Of a stretch of 64,000 nt of DNA, positions 37,425-47,714 are shown piece by piece. Below the pieces are notes generated by a model. That model saw only the letters and a list, made by a program, of their open reading frames with translations, was not told the origin of the DNA and made no database searches. This stretch comes from Marinobacter halophilus (GTDB lineage Bacteria; Pseudomonadota; Gammaproteobacteria; Pseudomonadales; Oleiphilaceae). The translations under genes were made by a program, and so were the position numbers. Numbering within the stretch: position 1 is the stretch's first letter; every line of letters starts with the position of its first letter. The stretch lies in the NCBI RefSeq assembly GCF_003007685.1, contig NZ_PXNN01000017.1, forward strand, positions 723,143-787,142, read 5' to 3'.

Positions 37425-40064
37425 TCAGTCTGCCAGGCTCTTGTGGACGACTTCGTATACGTCGCGGGACAACTCACTCTTGTCGCGAATGCGTTCAAGT
37501 GCCGCTTTCATCTGCTCACAATAATGCGGTGCAAATTTCTTCCAGCGGGTCAGCGGTGACACCAACCGTGCCGCAATCTGCGGGTTGCTGTCATCCAACC
37601 GGCACACCTGCTCTGCCAGGAACTGGTAACCACTGCCATCCGGACTGTGGAACGCCGCCAGGTTCTGGCCCGCAAAGGCCCCCACCACGGAGCGCACTTT
37701 GTTCGGATTTTTCCAGTCGAAGGCCGGATGTTGCAGTAACTGCTGAATCTGCGGCAACTGCCCTGCCCGATCGCTGGAGGCCTGCACCGAGAACCACAGT
37801 TCGACGACCTGCGGATCTTCGCTGAAACGCTGATAGAACGCCGCTAACGCCTGATTACGCTCATGCTCAAAGCCGGAATTCACCAACGCCCGCAACGCAC
37901 CCAGGCGGTCCGTCATGTTGTCGGCGTTGTCGAACTGTTCGCCGGCCAGTGCCAGCGCTTGTTCATCGTCAATATGCAGCAGCCAGGCCAGCGCGATATT
38001 GCGCAGGCTCCGACGGGCAATGGCCTCTGACGACAGCTGATAATCGCCTTGATCCAGATTGCGCTGGTAGCAGGCAACAAGCTCATCGCGCAGGGCGTGC
38101 GCAAGATGCTTCATCACTTGTTCGCGGGCGTCATGAATGGCCGGTACATCGGCCTGATCAGAAAGCTCCACCAGATAAGCTTCTGACGGTAACAGCAGCA
38201 TCTTGGCCACCAGTGCCTGGTCCAGCTCAATGTCATTCAGCAAATGGCGATAGGCCTCTACCAGGCGGGGCTCAACCGCTGCGTCATCCGGCGCACCCAG
38301 CAGGGACTGAATTACGTCTACCGCCAGCCGCTGGCCGGCATCCCAGCGATTGAAACCATCCGGATCGTGGCTCATCAGGAACAGCAGCTGCTCGCGGGTC
38401 CAGGGATACTGCACCCGAACCGGCGCTGAAAAATCCCGCAGCAACGACGGCACCGGCCGCTCTGGCAGGCCATGGAATTCCACGCTGTGCTCCGTCTCGG
38501 TCAGTTCCAACACCCGCTCCAGCGGACCATTGCGCTCTTCGGCATTCAGGTTCAGCGGCAGAGGGTCACCTGCGCTATTCAGCAGTCCAATTGCAAAGGG
38601 AATGTGCTGCGGTTTTTTATCGGTCTGGCCCGGCGTATTCGGAATCGACTGCCTGATGGTCAGGCGGTAAACACCGCGACTTTCATCATAGTCGTCTGTC
38701 ACAGCGACCACCGGCGTGCCGGCTTGCTCATACCACAGGCGGAATTGGCTGAGATCGCGGCCAGAGGCGTCTTCCATGGCGCGAACAAAATCGTCGGTGG
38801 TTACTGCCTGGCCATCGTGACGTTCAAAATACAGATCGCTGCCCTTGCGGAACAGCTCTTCCCCCAGCAGGTTATGAATCATGCGTACCACTTCCGCACC
38901 CTTCTCATAAATGGTCAAGGTGTAAAAGTTGGTGATTTCCATATAAGACGCCGGGCGAATCGGATGGGCCATGGGGCCGGCATCCTCGGCAAACTGTGCG
39001 GTACGCAGCAGGGTGACGTCTTCAATCCGCTTGACCGTGGGCGAGCCCATGTCGGCTGAAAACTGCGAATCACGGAAGACAGTAAATCCTTCTTTCAGAC
39101 TGAGCTGAAACCAATCCCGGCAGGTTACCCGATTGCCGGACCAGTTATGAAAATACTCGTGGGCGACAATGGCTTCGATGCGCTGGAAGGCGGCATCGGT
39201 GGCGGTATCCTGGCTGGCCAGCACGCACGAGGAGTTGAAGATATTCAGGCCCTTGTTTTCCATGGCGCCCATGTTGAAGTCATCCACCGCCACGATCATG
39301 AAGATATCCAGATCGTATTCCCGGCCGTAGACCTCTTCGTCCCAGCGCATGGAGCGTTTGAGCGCATCCATCGCGTACTCGCATTTTTCCGAGTTGCGGG
39401 GCTCCACGTACATGCGCAGCTCTATATTCCGGCCCGAGCAGGTGCTGAAGGTATCTCGCTTCTCCAGCAGGTCGCCAGCCACCAGCGCAAACAGATACGC
39501 CGGCTTGGGGAACGGATCTTCCCAGGTCACAAAGTGCCGGCCGTTGTCCAGATCACCCTGCTCAACCGGGTTGCCGTTAGACAACAGCACCGGATACGCG
39601 CTCTTGTCGGCTTCAACGCGGGTACGGAACCGCGCCATCACATCGGGGCGATCCGGGTAGTAAGTAATGCAACGGAAGCCCTCGGCCTCACACTGGGTGC
39701 AGAACATTCCGGATGACTTGTAAAGACCTTCCAGCCGGGTGTTGTTCTGGGGCTCGATCCAGGTCACCACCGCAAGTTCGAATTCTGCCGGCACCTCCGG
39801 GATCACCAGTTTGTCGCCCTCGTCCTGATAGGCACCGGCTAACAATGGCGTGCCGTTGAGCGCCAGAAATTCCAGCTTCAGGCTGTCGCCATGCAACTCC
39901 AGTGGCGCACCACTGCCGGACTCAGGGTTCTGGCGCATAGACAGCGTGCTATGCACGCGGGCGCCGTCCTCGAACAATTCAAAGCACAGGTCCACCTGAT
40001 CAACAAGAAACGCAGGGGCCTTATAGTCGCTGAGGTAGATCGTTTGTGGCTGGTTGGTACGCAT
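37425..40064 (-). CDS. pepN: Aminopeptidase N
   Basis: 879 residues, the E. coli PepN length. Substrate N-terminus motif GAMEN (about 262) and zinc site HEYFHNW...E (about 297 onward, with SLKEGFTVFRD holding the third ligand) are intact. Broad-specificity removal of N-terminal residues in the cytosol during protein turnover. GGAG lies before the ATG. It is separated from DUF2797 by 68 bases on the same strand. Confidence 0.97.
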   Translation of the reverse strand: MRTNQPQTIYLSDYKAPAFLVDQVDLCFELFEDGARVHSTLSMRQNPESGSGAPLELHGDSLKLEFLALNGTPLLAGAYQDEGDKLVIPEVPAEFELAVVTWIEPQNNTRLEGLYKSSGMFCTQCEAEGFRCITYYPDRPDVMARFRTRVEADKSAYPVLLSNGNPVEQGDLDNGRHFVTWEDPFPKPAYLFALVAGDLLEKRDTFSTCSGRNIELRMYVEPRNSEKCEYAMDALKRSMRWDEEVYGREYDLDIFMIVAVDDFNMGAMENKGLNIFNSSCVLASQDTATDAAFQRIEAIVAHEYFHNWSGNRVTCRDWFQLSLKEGFTVFRDSQFSADMGSPTVKRIEDVTLLRTAQFAEDAGPMAHPIRPASYMEITNFYTLTIYEKGAEVVRMIHNLLGEELFRKGSDLYFERHDGQAVTTDDFVRAMEDASGRDLSQFRLWYEQAGTPVVAVTDDYDESRGVYRLTIRQSIPNTPGQTDKKPQHIPFAIGLLNSAGDPLPLNLNAEERNGPLERVLELTETEHSVEFHGLPERPVPSLLRDFSAPVRVQYPWTREQLLFLMSHDPDGFNRWDAGQRLAVDVIQSLLGAPDDAAVEPRLVEAYRHLLNDIELDQALVAKMLLLPSEAYLVELSDQADVPAIHDAREQVMKHLAHALRDELVACYQRNLDQGDYQLSSEAIARRSLRNIALAWLLHIDDEQALALAGEQFDNADNMTDRLGALRALVNSGFEHERNQALAAFYQRFSEDPQVVELWFSVQASSDRAGQLPQIQQLLQHPAFDWKNPNKVRSVVGAFAGQNLAAFHSPDGSGYQFLAEQVCRLDDSNPQIAARLVSPLTRWKKFAPHYCEQMKAALERIRDKSELSRDVYEVVHKSLAD

Positions 40065-40132
40065 TCACACTCTCCAGACAAAAGGTGCCGGGCCGAATAA
40101 AAAGTGTTGGGCCAGACAAAAGACTTGTGGGT

Positions 40133-40969
40133 TCAGTCAAGAACCCGGAACCGGACTTCATAACCGGTGAATTTTCGGATATTGATAACGCCGGTATCGA
40201 GCATCAGATACTGGCCCTTGATGCCCTCAAGCAGCCCTTCCACTTCCGGGGTCTTGTCCAGGTTGTGACTGGCCACTTTTGATGGCCACACCTGCACCGG
40301 ATAACCCAGGTTTAAAGAAGCTTCGTCGACCACCTGAATGCTGCTGTCACCGTGCTGCTGCTTCAATTGCGCCAGATCGCCTGCAATCAGAGCCAGTATT
40401 TTGCCTCGTTCTTCCAACAGATCCAGCTCCGGCACGTCGCCTTTTAGCATGGTCCGCCAATTGGTGCGGTCTGCTACATGGTTTTTGCAGGCCACTTCGA
40501 CCAGACCCGACAAATAACGGCTGGCAACGCGAAGCATGGGGATCGCATCCACCGCGCCCTGATCAATCCAGCGGGTCGGTATCTGAGTGCCTCGGGTAAT
40601 GCCCACTTTCAAGCCACTGGAATTGGCCAGGTAGACCACATGCTCCACCATGCAATTGCGTTCGCCCCATTCGGGCTCCCGACAAGTGCCCAAATGAAAG
40701 TGACACTTCTCCGGGCTCATAATGCAGCTGTCGCAGGCGGCCAGCTTTCGAAAACACGGATAGCAGAACCCCTGATTAAAACTCTTCTTGGTGATCCGGT
40801 CGCAATGAATACAACGGATCACACCGTCAAAATCCAGACGCACCTTGCGACCAATCAGCTCATTTAACGGGATCGCCGTGTCGCCCACTTTGAGCGTGTA
40901 GGACACTGGGTCTCCGGCTTCGGCCGGCATTTTTCTCAACCGGCCAGTAACATCGATGACTGCGCTCAA
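40133..40969 (-). CDS. DUF2797 Cys-rich protein
   Basis: 278 residues. A cluster of Cys/His (CIHC at about 53-56, CYPC, CDSC, then CHFHLGTC by about 95) looks like a zinc-ribbon or other metal site. The rest resembles DUF2797, with VYLANSSGLKVGITR near 130, reminiscent of a GIY-YIG-like strand pair. No function known. The start is TTG, overlapping the YeaC-like stop (TTGA), so the two are translationally coupled. A Fur box lies upstream of the pair. Confidence 0.85.
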   Translation of the reverse strand: MSAVIDVTGRLRKMPAEAGDPVSYTLKVGDTAIPLNELIGRKVRLDFDGVIRCIHCDRITKKSFNQGFCYPCFRKLAACDSCIMSPEKCHFHLGTCREPEWGERNCMVEHVVYLANSSGLKVGITRGTQIPTRWIDQGAVDAIPMLRVASRYLSGLVEVACKNHVADRTNWRTMLKGDVPELDLLEERGKILALIAGDLAQLKQQHGDSSIQVVDEASLNLGYPVQVWPSKVASHNLDKTPEVEGLLEGIKGQYLMLDTGVINIRKFTGYEVRFRVLD

Positions 40970-41256
40970 ACCTTGACCTCGACGAACTGGTCCGGGTCGA
41001 CGTCATTTTTGCGCTTGCTGAACTTTACCGAAGGATCGCATGCGGTGCCGGCTTTTTCACCGCGGTCCAGAAAACCCACCCGCTGCTGTTCCGGGATGTC
41101 GTGCTTGTTCTCGTAGTAGATAACCGCCTCCAGGCTGATTTCCCGCTGCTCGCGGGTCATGGCCCGGCCATCCGGCCACTTACCCAGTTCGATGGATTGT
41201 TTGAGGTTCCGATACACCATCGGGTCCAGCCGTTCGATCAATTCGTCGTAGGTCAT
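40966..41256 (-). CDS. YeaC-like DUF1315 protein
   Basis: 96 residues from the ATG at 41256, which has a perfect AGGAGG five bases upstream; the frame continues to 41313 but that part overlaps regulatory sequence. MTYDELIERLDPMVYRNLKQ and YYENKHDIPEQQRVGF identify DUF1315 (YeaC). Function unknown. Coupled to DUF2797 by a 4-base overlap. About 60-75 bases upstream lies a Fur box that is better placed for a plus-strand promoter but may also affect this gene. Confidence 0.88.
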   Translation of the reverse strand: MTYDELIERLDPMVYRNLKQSIELGKWPDGRAMTREQREISLEAVIYYENKHDIPEQQRVGFLDRGEKAGTACDPSVKFSKRKNDVDPDQFVEVKV

Positions 41257-41300
41257 GATGCCTCCTGAACAATGATTCATAAATAAACCGGCAAATCCGT

Positions 41301-41330
41301 TTGACAGACTCAAATGATAACGATTATCAT
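41301..41330 (+). promoter_or_regulatory. Plus-strand sigma-70 promoter overlapping a Fur box
   Basis: -35 TTGACA (41301-41306) and -10 TATCAT (41325-41330) are 18 bases apart. The -10 region is covered by TGATAACGATTATCA (41315-41329), which matches the 7-1-7 Fur consensus TGATAATnATTATCA at all but one defined base; the longer AATGATAA/TTATCATT arms are also symmetric. Fur with iron would block this promoter. No plus-strand protein gene follows, only the small-RNA-like unit. Confidence 0.75.
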
Positions 41331-41336
41331 TACTTC

Positions 41337-41424
41337 ACCAAATGACAGAAGGTCGTATCATTTGGTCTCTCTCATCAGGAGCTATACGCTCTTTTCAGCC
41401 CCGCCTCTGTGCGGGGCTTTTTTT
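41337..41424 (+). ncRNA. Candidate Fur-regulated small RNA (RyhB/PrrF-like architecture)
   Basis: Predicted transcript of about 88 bases starting seven bases after the -10. Parts: a 5' hairpin with perfect 8-bp stem CCAAATGA/TCATTTGG (41338-41365) and 12-base loop; a single-stranded pyrimidine-rich middle (41366-41396) beginning TCTCTCTCATCAGG, which could pair with purine-rich ribosome sites; and an intrinsic terminator. Size, iron control and layout match RyhB and PrrF, which repress iron-using proteins when iron is scarce. I cannot show sequence homology to either. A reading frame from 41342 runs on through the terminator, lacks a ribosome site and is antisense to the rhomboid gene, so coding is unlikely. 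Confidence 0.62.
41397..41424 (+). terminator. Intrinsic terminator of the candidate small RNA
   Basis: AGCCCCGC, loop CTCTGT, GCGGGGCT and seven T on the plus strand. The minus strand lacks a T tract after the stem (GAAAAG), so this does not serve the rhomboid gene that ends at 41431; a plus-strand transcript must be what it ends. Confidence 0.88.
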
Positions 41425-41430
41425 GTGCTG

Positions 41431-42105
41431 TCACCCTATCTTGCGCCGCGGCGGGATGATGGCAGCCAGAGCCAGGCCCGCGACAAAACCGCCAAGATGC
41501 GCCTCGTTAGCCATGCGCCCCACCCCAATCATTTCCGGGAGCGGCGTAAAGCCGATGACCATCCACACCAAGGCAAAGGTCACCAGCGCCGGGGGAAACT
41601 GGAATCGGGGCCCGCGCCGCTGGCTCAGCCAGCAATACCCCAATATGCCGTAAACCACCCCGGACAAACCACCAAACAACGGGCCGGAGACCAGATACTG
41701 AAGACCGTTAGACGCCAGACTGGTCACCAAAAACAAGGCGATAAGACGGGGCCGGCCATCAATCCATTCAATCTGACTACCCAGGAACCACAACATCACC
41801 GAATTAAAGATAAGGTGGGTCCAGCTGAAGTGCAGAAAGTCCGGTGTGATCAATCGCCAGATCTGACCGCTCGCCATGGTGGCGGACAGCGCATCCAGAC
41901 GCCCACCCAGTGAGTCGAATGTGTACCAGGGCAGCGACCGTGGGTCCACGACCATCATCGCGGCCGCCACAGAGTTCTGCCCCATCGAGGTAAACCATAC
42001 CATCACCAAGGCGATCGCAATCAGGGCAACCACAAAAGGTGCATGCTGTGGTGCCGGCTGCCAGCGTCCACTCGGGGTAATCGGAGAAGATGTCTGTTGA
42101 TCCAA
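41431..42105 (-). CDS. Rhomboid family intramembrane serine protease
   Basis: 224 residues with about six hydrophobic helices. The catalytic Ser is in GLSGVVYG (about 147-154), the His in ANEAHLGGF (about 205), and the HxxxN-type HLIFNSVMLWFLG lies in helix 2. Cleaves membrane proteins within the bilayer; substrate unknown. The start is a TTG with GAGG upstream, 17 bases after the phosphoesterase gene, so it ends the nadK-phosphoesterase-rhomboid unit. Confidence 0.9.
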   Translation of the reverse strand: MDQQTSSPITPSGRWQPAPQHAPFVVALIAIALVMVWFTSMGQNSVAAAMMVVDPRSLPWYTFDSLGGRLDALSATMASGQIWRLITPDFLHFSWTHLIFNSVMLWFLGSQIEWIDGRPRLIALFLVTSLASNGLQYLVSGPLFGGLSGVVYGILGYCWLSQRRGPRFQFPPALVTFALVWMVIGFTPLPEMIGVGRMANEAHLGGFVAGLALAAIIPPRRKIG

Positions 42106-42122
42106 GTTGACCTCGCTGATCG

Positions 42123-43136
42123 TTAACGTGCCACGCTGTCTTCGCTGGTGGGATAATCCGGCTGTTCTGGCCGATCTACCTCTACCCAGACAAACTTGTC
42201 GCGGGAAAGTATCGTTTCATCGTCCAGCCGATATGCCACCAACTTGCCATACTTCACCGCGCTGTAGTCGATACAAGCGACATTTGGCTTCAAGGGGGCC
42301 GGCTCGCCCTCCATCCAGTAATGCCCAACAAAAACCGGAGGCGCATCCTGCGAATAGGTGGTCAGCTGTTTCAGCTCATCGTTCCTGAGTTCCATGCGGG
42401 CGACTTCCGGGGGCAAGGGATCGGGTTGAAAAACCACGTCAGCGTAGGTTATCGGATTATCGGACCAGAACTTGGTGCGGAAAAACTCACGCACATAACC
42501 GTCACGACCGGTAATTTTTACCCCCTCCGGCAACCGCAAGTCCGTGCCCCGCAGCAGTGTATCCATTACCTGGCCCGCGAAGGATTCAATGGCTGCTGAC
42601 GCGTGCAGGAAGTCTTCATCGATGCAGGCGCCACCCTGACTGTGCCGGAACTTGTCGATCAGTTCCTGATCCCAGCAAGCGTGCACTGCCCGAAAGTGAT
42701 CTTCCTCAATGAACAGCGGGATGGTGTAAAACCATTCCAGAAACTCGTTCCACTCATGAGGATACGCATCAAACTGCTCAAGAGTTTCCTTGATCAGGCG
42801 GTCGTGGCGGGCATTGTGCTCCCGCAAGAACTGTTTGCCACTGCCAGGTCGGGCCCGGGTACAATACCCGAGTGCGTTATACTCATGGTTGCCCATCACA
42901 ATCTGGGCCGAGCCGTGCTCAACCATATCACGGACCAGGTGCAGCGATTCGCGAATTCGCGGACCGCGGTCAATGATGTCGCCGATGAAAATAGCCTGGC
43001 GGCGCGGATGCTTGTAGATACCATTCTGTTTACGGTAGCCCATATGCTCAAGCAACCGCTCCAGAGTGCGCGCGCAACCGTGTATATCACCAATGATGTC
43101 GTAACCGCGGCTCGCGGCTGAAGTCTTGCCCGCCAT
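42123..43136 (-). CDS. Metallophosphoesterase (calcineurin-like)
   Basis: 337 residues. The metallophosphoesterase motifs are in order: DIIGDIHGCARTLERLL (D-x-H, about 13-20), FIGDIIDRGPRI (GDxxDRG, about 50), VMGNHEYNAL (GNHE, about 84) and a later His. This resembles the bis(5'-nucleosyl)-tetraphosphatase/PrpE-like group, but the true substrate is unknown. Start chosen at 43136, two bases after the nadK stop; the frame is open back into nadK. Confidence 0.9.
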   Translation of the reverse strand: MAGKTSAASRGYDIIGDIHGCARTLERLLEHMGYRKQNGIYKHPRRQAIFIGDIIDRGPRIRESLHLVRDMVEHGSAQIVMGNHEYNALGYCTRARPGSGKQFLREHNARHDRLIKETLEQFDAYPHEWNEFLEWFYTIPLFIEEDHFRAVHACWDQELIDKFRHSQGGACIDEDFLHASAAIESFAGQVMDTLLRGTDLRLPEGVKITGRDGYVREFFRTKFWSDNPITYADVVFQPDPLPPEVARMELRNDELKQLTTYSQDAPPVFVGHYWMEGEPAPLKPNVACIDYSAVKYGKLVAYRLDDETILSRDKFVWVEVDRPEQPDYPTSEDSVAR

Positions 43137-43138
43137 AA

Positions 43139-44023
43139 TCAACTCGCTGCTATTTCGCTTGCCCAACCCAGCTTGTCACGGCAGGTGGCGTAGAAGTTGT
43201 GATCGGTCGGATGGATCAAACGGATCTTGAAAGGCTTTTTGGTGATACGGATAATGTCGCCGGGCGCGCAGGCGATGTTCATCTGACCATCAAAGCTGAT
43301 CTGCGGATAGGTCTCGTTGGTTTCCCCGATGACCAGTTTGATCTCGCTCTTGCCGTCCACCACGATCGGGCGACTGCTCAGGGTATGGGGGAACATGGGC
43401 ACCAGCACAATGGCATCCAGTTTCGGATGCATGATCGGGCCACCGGCAGAGAGCGAGTAAGCCGTGGAGCCGGTCGGCGTCGCCACAATCAGGCCATCAG
43501 ATCGCTGGCTGTATACGAAATGGCCATCCACATACAGATCAAAGCCGATCATCCGAGTGGACTTACCAGGGTGCAGAACCACATCGTTCAAGGCTGAGCC
43601 GAAGCCCAAAGGCTGACCGTTGCGCTCGACATGACCGTCGAGCAGAAAGCGGGATTCCTCAATGTACTCGCCAGCCAGTACCTGGCCCAGGCGCTCTTCC
43701 AGATCAGACGGTGAAATATCGGTGAGAAAGCCGAGCCGCCCCCGGTTCACCCCAAGAATGGGAATTTTGGATTTGGCCAGCTCCCGGGCGGCGCCCAGCA
43801 GACTGCCATCACCACCCACTACGATGACCAGATCGCAAATCTCGCCCAGTAGCTTCTTGCTGGCCACCTGAAGACCGTGGCCCGGTATCATGGTCGCGGT
43901 GTCTTCTTCGATGATCACCTGGTAGTTGTTGGCAGTGAGGTACTGCTTCAACTGCCGCAGCGATTCAACCACCTTGACGCTGCCCATGCGCCCTACAATG
44001 CCGATATTCCTGAACTGGTCCAT
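43139..44023 (-). CDS. nadK: NAD kinase
   Basis: 294 residues from the ATG that gives MDQFRNIGIVGRMGS, the family's usual beginning; an upstream in-frame Met adds 24 unconserved residues. The GGDGSLLGAAR motif (about 73-83) binds ATP/NAD, followed by GVNRGRLGFLTDI and the second nucleotide site TPTGSTAYSLSAGGPI. Makes NADP from NAD. Followed by the phosphoesterase and rhomboid genes with tiny gaps. Confidence 0.97.
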   Translation of the reverse strand: MDQFRNIGIVGRMGSVKVVESLRQLKQYLTANNYQVIIEEDTATMIPGHGLQVASKKLLGEICDLVIVVGGDGSLLGAARELAKSKIPILGVNRGRLGFLTDISPSDLEERLGQVLAGEYIEESRFLLDGHVERNGQPLGFGSALNDVVLHPGKSTRMIGFDLYVDGHFVYSQRSDGLIVATPTGSTAYSLSAGGPIMHPKLDAIVLVPMFPHTLSSRPIVVDGKSEIKLVIGETNETYPQISFDGQMNIACAPGDIIRITKKPFKIRLIHPTDHNFYATCRDKLGWASEIAAS

Positions 44024-44136
44024 GAAGTATCCTGTGGTGTCTGAATGAGACAGGAAAGGCCTGCGCCAACCCTGATCCGTGCGAAACAGAACCACAGTTT
44101 AACGAAACTCAGGCAGATACTGAAAAAAGATCCACG

Positions 44137-45369
44137 TCAGGCTTTATGCTGGTCGCAACGATCGTCTACCCCGGACTGAAATTCCGCCGGCTGGGTGACG
44201 CGCATGATAGGTTCGCCACAGGCCTTTCCGTCGTCGTCAAGGTGACCGCAGACCGGGTGCTCGTAATGAGCGAGCCATTGTTTGTAAGCGGGCTCATTCA
44301 TGCCGCAGCGCTCAGCGGCATAGGCCAGAGGGTTACCAAAATAGGTTTCGATGTCGCTGTATGGCAGGGTGATATGACCGACACCGGGATGGTAGGCCAC
44401 CAGAAAGACCGCCTGACTGCGCAAATGCTCAAGCAAGGAATCCTCGGGCGGTTCGCGGTGGCTGAGTTCATGATTCTCCTGTTCAAGGGCAACGATTTTT
44501 TCATCCCGCAGCTCCAACTCCCGCTGCTTACGCTCAAGCTGCTCTCGCAACAGCACGGTTTCGGCATCGGCGTTGGACTCCTGGCGTTGCCGGGCATCGC
44601 CTTCGGCCATTTTTTCCTGCATCGACAGGTACTGTTCATTTCGCTGTGACAGCCGTGTTTTGAGCTGCTCATTACTCAGCCGCACGCGCTCATGACGCTG
44701 CTCCAGAGCTGACAAATCGCTGCGCAGCGCCTGCATTTCCAGACGATGTTCGCGTTGAAGGTCGGCCAGCGAATCCCGATGCACACTCTGCAGGGTCTTG
44801 ATCCGGAGCCGCTGCTCCCGGAGCACCTGCGCGAGGCGCGAACGATCTCGCTCATCGTCGTCATTAGCGTGATGCGAATTGGACGTGGTCAGAACCGGAA
44901 TATTTTCTTCTTCCGGCTCAATTTTCGTAAAATGCAATGTATTGGCAGCTACTGCCTTGCGGATTGCCTGGAAATGGTTGCTGCCAGGGGTCATATCCGG
45001 ATCCCAGAGCTCTTCGGCATAAGCAGGATCCGGACACTGGCTCCGGCATACCAGCTTAATGGCGCCACCGCCCATGTTCGGACCCTTGGCGCCCTTTTCC
45101 GCCAGCGCTTCGATGGGGACGTTCCAGCTGCTGTCTGCCCTGCCTTCTTCATCAAACCAGATCTGGAAGAAAACCAACGAACGAACGCTGAGATCAGTGC
45201 TCATATTGACCAGAATGGCCCTCACATCGGTCTCTGCCAGATCTGATAAGCCAACATAGCCATCCAGAAACGCGCCAAACTCTGACAAACGCATCTGCCG
45301 GGCTACCTGGCTGCCATCCATAAAGTAAACCGCCGAGTAACCGTCGGCTGCCTGACCGGCACTAACCAT
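44137..45369 (-). CDS. Uncharacterised coiled-coil protein with C-terminal Cys/His cluster
   Basis: 410 residues, no signal peptide, not recognised. N-terminal globular region (about 1-150) includes KLVCRSQCPDPAYAEELW. A long Glu/Arg/Gln-rich coiled coil (about 170-300: LREQRLRIKTLQSVHRDS, then REQLERKQRELELRDEK) follows. The C-terminal domain (about 315-410) ends with HPVCGH, ACGEPIMR and DDRCDQHKA, six or seven Cys/His that could form a zinc site. Soluble cytosolic scaffold or DNA/RNA-associated protein are guesses. It stands alone, 113 bases before nadK, same strand. Confidence 0.82.
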   Translation of the reverse strand: MVSAGQAADGYSAVYFMDGSQVARQMRLSEFGAFLDGYVGLSDLAETDVRAILVNMSTDLSVRSLVFFQIWFDEEGRADSSWNVPIEALAEKGAKGPNMGGGAIKLVCRSQCPDPAYAEELWDPDMTPGSNHFQAIRKAVAANTLHFTKIEPEEENIPVLTTSNSHHANDDDERDRSRLAQVLREQRLRIKTLQSVHRDSLADLQREHRLEMQALRSDLSALEQRHERVRLSNEQLKTRLSQRNEQYLSMQEKMAEGDARQRQESNADAETVLLREQLERKQRELELRDEKIVALEQENHELSHREPPEDSLLEHLRSQAVFLVAYHPGVGHITLPYSDIETYFGNPLAYAAERCGMNEPAYKQWLAHYEHPVCGHLDDDGKACGEPIMRVTQPAEFQSGVDDRCDQHKA

Positions 45370-45509
45370 TCACCATCTCCATGCTCCAGAAAGATCCTGT
45401 TATGGGACGCCTGGGCCGGGTGAAAGGTTCCGTTTTTCACCCGACCGATTTTCCCCTAGTCTAGTCAGACCTTTACCGAAACACAGCGAAATACTGCAAC
45501 GTTTTGTGA

Positions 45510-47624
<2,115 letters not shown>

Positions 47625-47714
47625 TTATGGCCGTTACAGTACCCAGCATCGTCCACACCAACAATATCCAAAACTTACATTTAATTATCTTAAAACAACA
47701 CCCATAATAAGCGC

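Noticed and set aside
41342..41653. Plus-strand 103-codon frame starting inside the candidate small RNA
   Set aside because: No ribosome site, passes through the terminator, and is antisense to the rhomboid gene; composition is like other shadows.
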